In this document: positions 62,131 to 64,000 of the stretch, piece after piece
Layout of the letters: each line of letters starts with the position of its first letter
Numbering within the stretch: position 1 is the stretch's first letter
Assembly (NCBI GenBank): GCA_017893485.1
Contig: CM030366.1
Span: 200,007,173-200,071,172, forward strand
Origin: Hemerocallis citrina
Taxonomy: Eukaryota > Streptophyta > Magnoliopsida > Asparagales > Asphodelaceae
Direction: 5' to 3'
Length of the DNA: 64,000 nucleotides
Position numbers and translations under genes: made by a program
Notes under the pieces: generated by a model
Databases searched by the model: none
What the model was told of the DNA's origin: nothing
What the model saw: only the letters and a program-made list of their open reading frames with translations

Positions 62131-63105
62131 ACATGCCCCTCAACTTCTTCAAGCTTCTGGAAAGTGATCTTCCATCTCAGAGAACAATTCTTGCTGAATG
62201 TCAATTGGAAGTTAGGAAAGGGGAACCATATCAAATTTTGGACGTCAAAATGGATAAATGGCAACAGTATAACTTCCATGTGTCCATCACTAGCTGCTGC
62301 AGCATGGAATCTGGAAGCTGATGTCCTCTCCTAAGGAACCTGGATTGATGGCAAGTGGCTATAGCGATCGAGACTTAAATGTGTCTCCAACCTTACCATT
62401 CGAGATGAGAAGCAGAGACTACTTTATATGATTGCAGAATTCCAGCCTTCACACTTAGGAGATCAACCTTCACGGAGACTCATGCCATCCGCCACCTTTA
62501 CTGTCAAGTCAGCTTACAACTTCTTCATCACCTCTGGCCTTCATTCCGCGTATTTTGCTGCAACATGGACTTCTACAGCACCGCTTAAATGCAAACTTTT
62601 CATCTGGAAAATGAGTTGGGATAAACTCAACTCCAAAGATTTCCTCCACTCCAATGGCTGGCTTGGAGACATGACATGCACACCTGTCGAGATGACCTAC
62701 CATATCTTTTTCGACTGCCCTATTGCCACAAGTACTTGGACCTATTTCACTACACCTTTCCACATACACACCATGCCTGCTGACTTGCACGAATGCTTTA
62801 CTTCTTGGTGCTTTGGAAACCAAGTACACAGACACATTTGGCACCTACTGACAATCTCAATCTATTGGAGTTTATGGCTTGCTAGAAATGAACGCACTTT
62901 CTCTTCTAAGACTTTGCAACCAAAGGAAATTATTTCTAATGCAACTTTTTGGTTTGGATCTTGGCTAGATGGGCTCGATAGCAGCAAGAAGAAGGCGGAA
63001 CTCATTCGAGAGGTGGAGCAAGCTGGAGTGCAAGATGTCCTCCTCAAGCAGGCACTCATTCGAATTGATCAAGCTGATAGTGCGGGAGATAGCTGCTCAG
63101 CTTAA
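62131..63105 (+). pseudogene. LINE ORF2 C-terminal part with zf-RVT domain
   Basis: It resumes after the TRIM with K-F-W-T-S-K-W-I (about 62235-62265), then a frame change. A long frame from 62428 carries F-T-V-K-S-A-Y, K-C-K-L-F-I-W-K, the zf-RVT-type C-x5-H-I-F-F-D-C-P and W-S-L-W-L-A-R-N-E. It ends at a stop at 63103-63105. Confidence 0.85.
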
Positions 63106-63481
63106 GATAACAACAGTCATTTCGCTGCTTTTTTGATATTTTGATATTTTCGATGTTTTGTTTACAAACTCTATGGTGCTAAATTTTCTATAACTATTTC
63201 CATCTGTTTTTTGGGGATCAAGAGTTCGGCATCTGTAAGCTGAACTGTCTTGCCCTTATGTATTATTTACCTGTATTTACTTTTATATTAATATATCTCT
63301 TGTGAGCTAGGGACTTACCCTACCTTTTACCAGTCAAAAAAAAGGAAACCTTAATTAGTTTTTTTTTAATTTAATTTTAATAGAGGGTTTTTTTAAGTAT
63401 GTTTTCTTTTTAAATGTGTATTTGTAGTGTAAACAAAAGAAACAGAGCATATTCAGTAATAAATTTTACATTTCAAAAGGT

Positions 63482-63508
63482 CATATATATATATATATAT
63501 ATATATAT
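63482..63508. repeat. TA microsatellite left of the MITE
   Basis: An uninterrupted AT run ends exactly at the MITE. The matching run on the other side is 63877-63935. Confidence 0.9.
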
Positions 63509-63874
63509 GGAAAGCCTCGGTTGTGCACTACCTCTAGTGCACACGGCGTGTGCACTAGGCCTTTGGGCGTTCATATCGACCATCCGAACCATTCACATTG
63601 ATCTACACATCTAAATTAGTCTAAATATGTAAAATCAAATCATTTGAAATTTATTTGTCCATCCATTGAAGTGTTACAAAATTGTATGGCTGAAAATCAT
63701 TGTTTTTTATAGTCACATGATGGATGGGCAAATGAATTTCAAATGATTTTATTTTACATATTTAGACTATTTTAGATGTGTAGATTAATGTGAACGATTC
63801 GGATCATCGATATGAATGCCCGAAGGCCTAGTGCACACGCCGTGTGCACTAGAGAAGTGCACAACCGAAGCTTT

Positions 63875-63876
<2 letters not shown>
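63509..63876. mobile_element. Long inverted-repeat MITE (foldback type)
   Basis: The two arms (63509 to about 63680 and about 63705 to 63876) are near-perfect inverted repeats over about 165 bp, starting GGAAAGCCTCGGTTGTGCAC and its complement. Both ends abut TA arrays, which fits insertion into a TA microsatellite with a TA duplication. The arms contain the palindromic CTAGTGCACACGGCGTGTGCACTAG. No coding. Confidence 0.85.
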
Positions 63877-63929
<53 letters not shown>

Positions 63930-63944
<15 letters not shown>

Positions 63945-64000
63945 TACCCCTCTGTGTGCACTCGGTCTTCCCGCCTTCGTATCGACGATCCGAACCGTTC
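63930..64000. mobile_element. Partial second MITE of the same family at the window edge
   Basis: After a TA/CA run, GTGTGCACTCGGTC and TCGTATCGACGATCCGAACCG correspond to 63541-63595 of the previous element with changes. The rest lies outside the window. Confidence 0.6.

Larger units (their letters stand above)
58570..63343 (+). mobile_element. L1-type LINE, plus strand, split by a TRIM
   Basis: ORF2 begins right at the endonuclease domain (N-V-R-G-L-G near 58574). ORF1 is absent, so the copy is 5'-truncated. It runs through endonuclease, RT and zf-RVT to a stop at 63105, then a 3' UTR ending in an A run (63336-63343). A TRIM-like element (61096-62130) interrupts it after RT. Multiple stops are present. 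No clear target duplication was found. Confidence 0.9.

Overview
This is plant nuclear DNA, most likely from a eudicot. The evidence is two SKP1-like (ASK-type) genes, remnants of plant gene families (a cysteine-rich receptor-like kinase exon and a pentatricopeptide-repeat segment), and a dense nest of plant transposable elements: Ty1/copia, Ty3/gypsy (chromovirus and Tat types), L1 LINEs, TRIM-like elements, a Helitron, hAT and Harbinger-like MITEs. The species cannot be told from the sequence. The only intact host-type genes are SKP1-like genes at 4365-4904 (+) and 56525-57061 (-). They face each other across about 52 kb of nested transposons. Their 3' flanks are homologous in inverted orientation, and a third copy of that flank without a gene lies at about 2570-3620, so this was a small SKP1 cluster that was pushed apart.

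Layout from the left. A CRK kinase exon fragment (254-361) is cut by a decayed minus-strand copia element (362 to about 2560). Then come an orphan SKP1 3' flank, SKP1 gene 1 and a hAT MITE with a 39-nt C run (5663-5891). A 5'-truncated minus-strand L1 LINE (6574-12877, 20-bp target duplication) is split by a 2.77-kb solo LTR (7304-10072, TSD TTATT). A broken Tat-type gypsy element (about 13050-17511) carries a 113-bp tandem array and an inverted copy of that array.

From 17512 to 48372 lies a heavily rearranged chromovirus with large (about 3.5 kb) LTRs, here called family A. Its left LTR was hit at one ATAAT site by two insertions in tandem: a gag-only element with two 2688-bp LTRs (19008-26230) and a 5-kb solo LTR (26236-31301). 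Its interior holds a TRIM-like element inside gag (33445-34854), a head-to-head inverted gag/LTR block (34855-37994) and a 3' integrase fragment (37995-38951). Its right LTR was hit by a second 5-kb solo LTR in the opposite orientation (39197-44126, TSD CCATG), then underwent fourfold internal tandem amplification and is truncated at 48372.

Further right are a 543-bp Helitron (48563-49105), a PPR-like remnant, a 5'-incomplete copia element with a long open RT-RNase H frame and an internal self-derived scrambled insert (50433 to about 54680), SKP1 gene 2, Harbinger-like MITEs, a plus-strand L1 LINE split by a second TRIM (58570-63343), and long inverted-repeat MITEs set in TA microsatellites at the right edge.

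Apart from the two SKP1 genes, which would encode SCF ubiquitin-ligase adaptors, nothing here forms a host pathway. The less expected signals are in the transposons: GTCGAC-centred palindromes shared by unrelated LTR families, LTRs with strong splice-site pairs that would remove their internal repeats, tRNA-like A/B-box modules in the family A LTR, the young gag-only element, and two insertions stacked on one target site. All coordinates and similarities come from reading by eye; no alignment or search was run.
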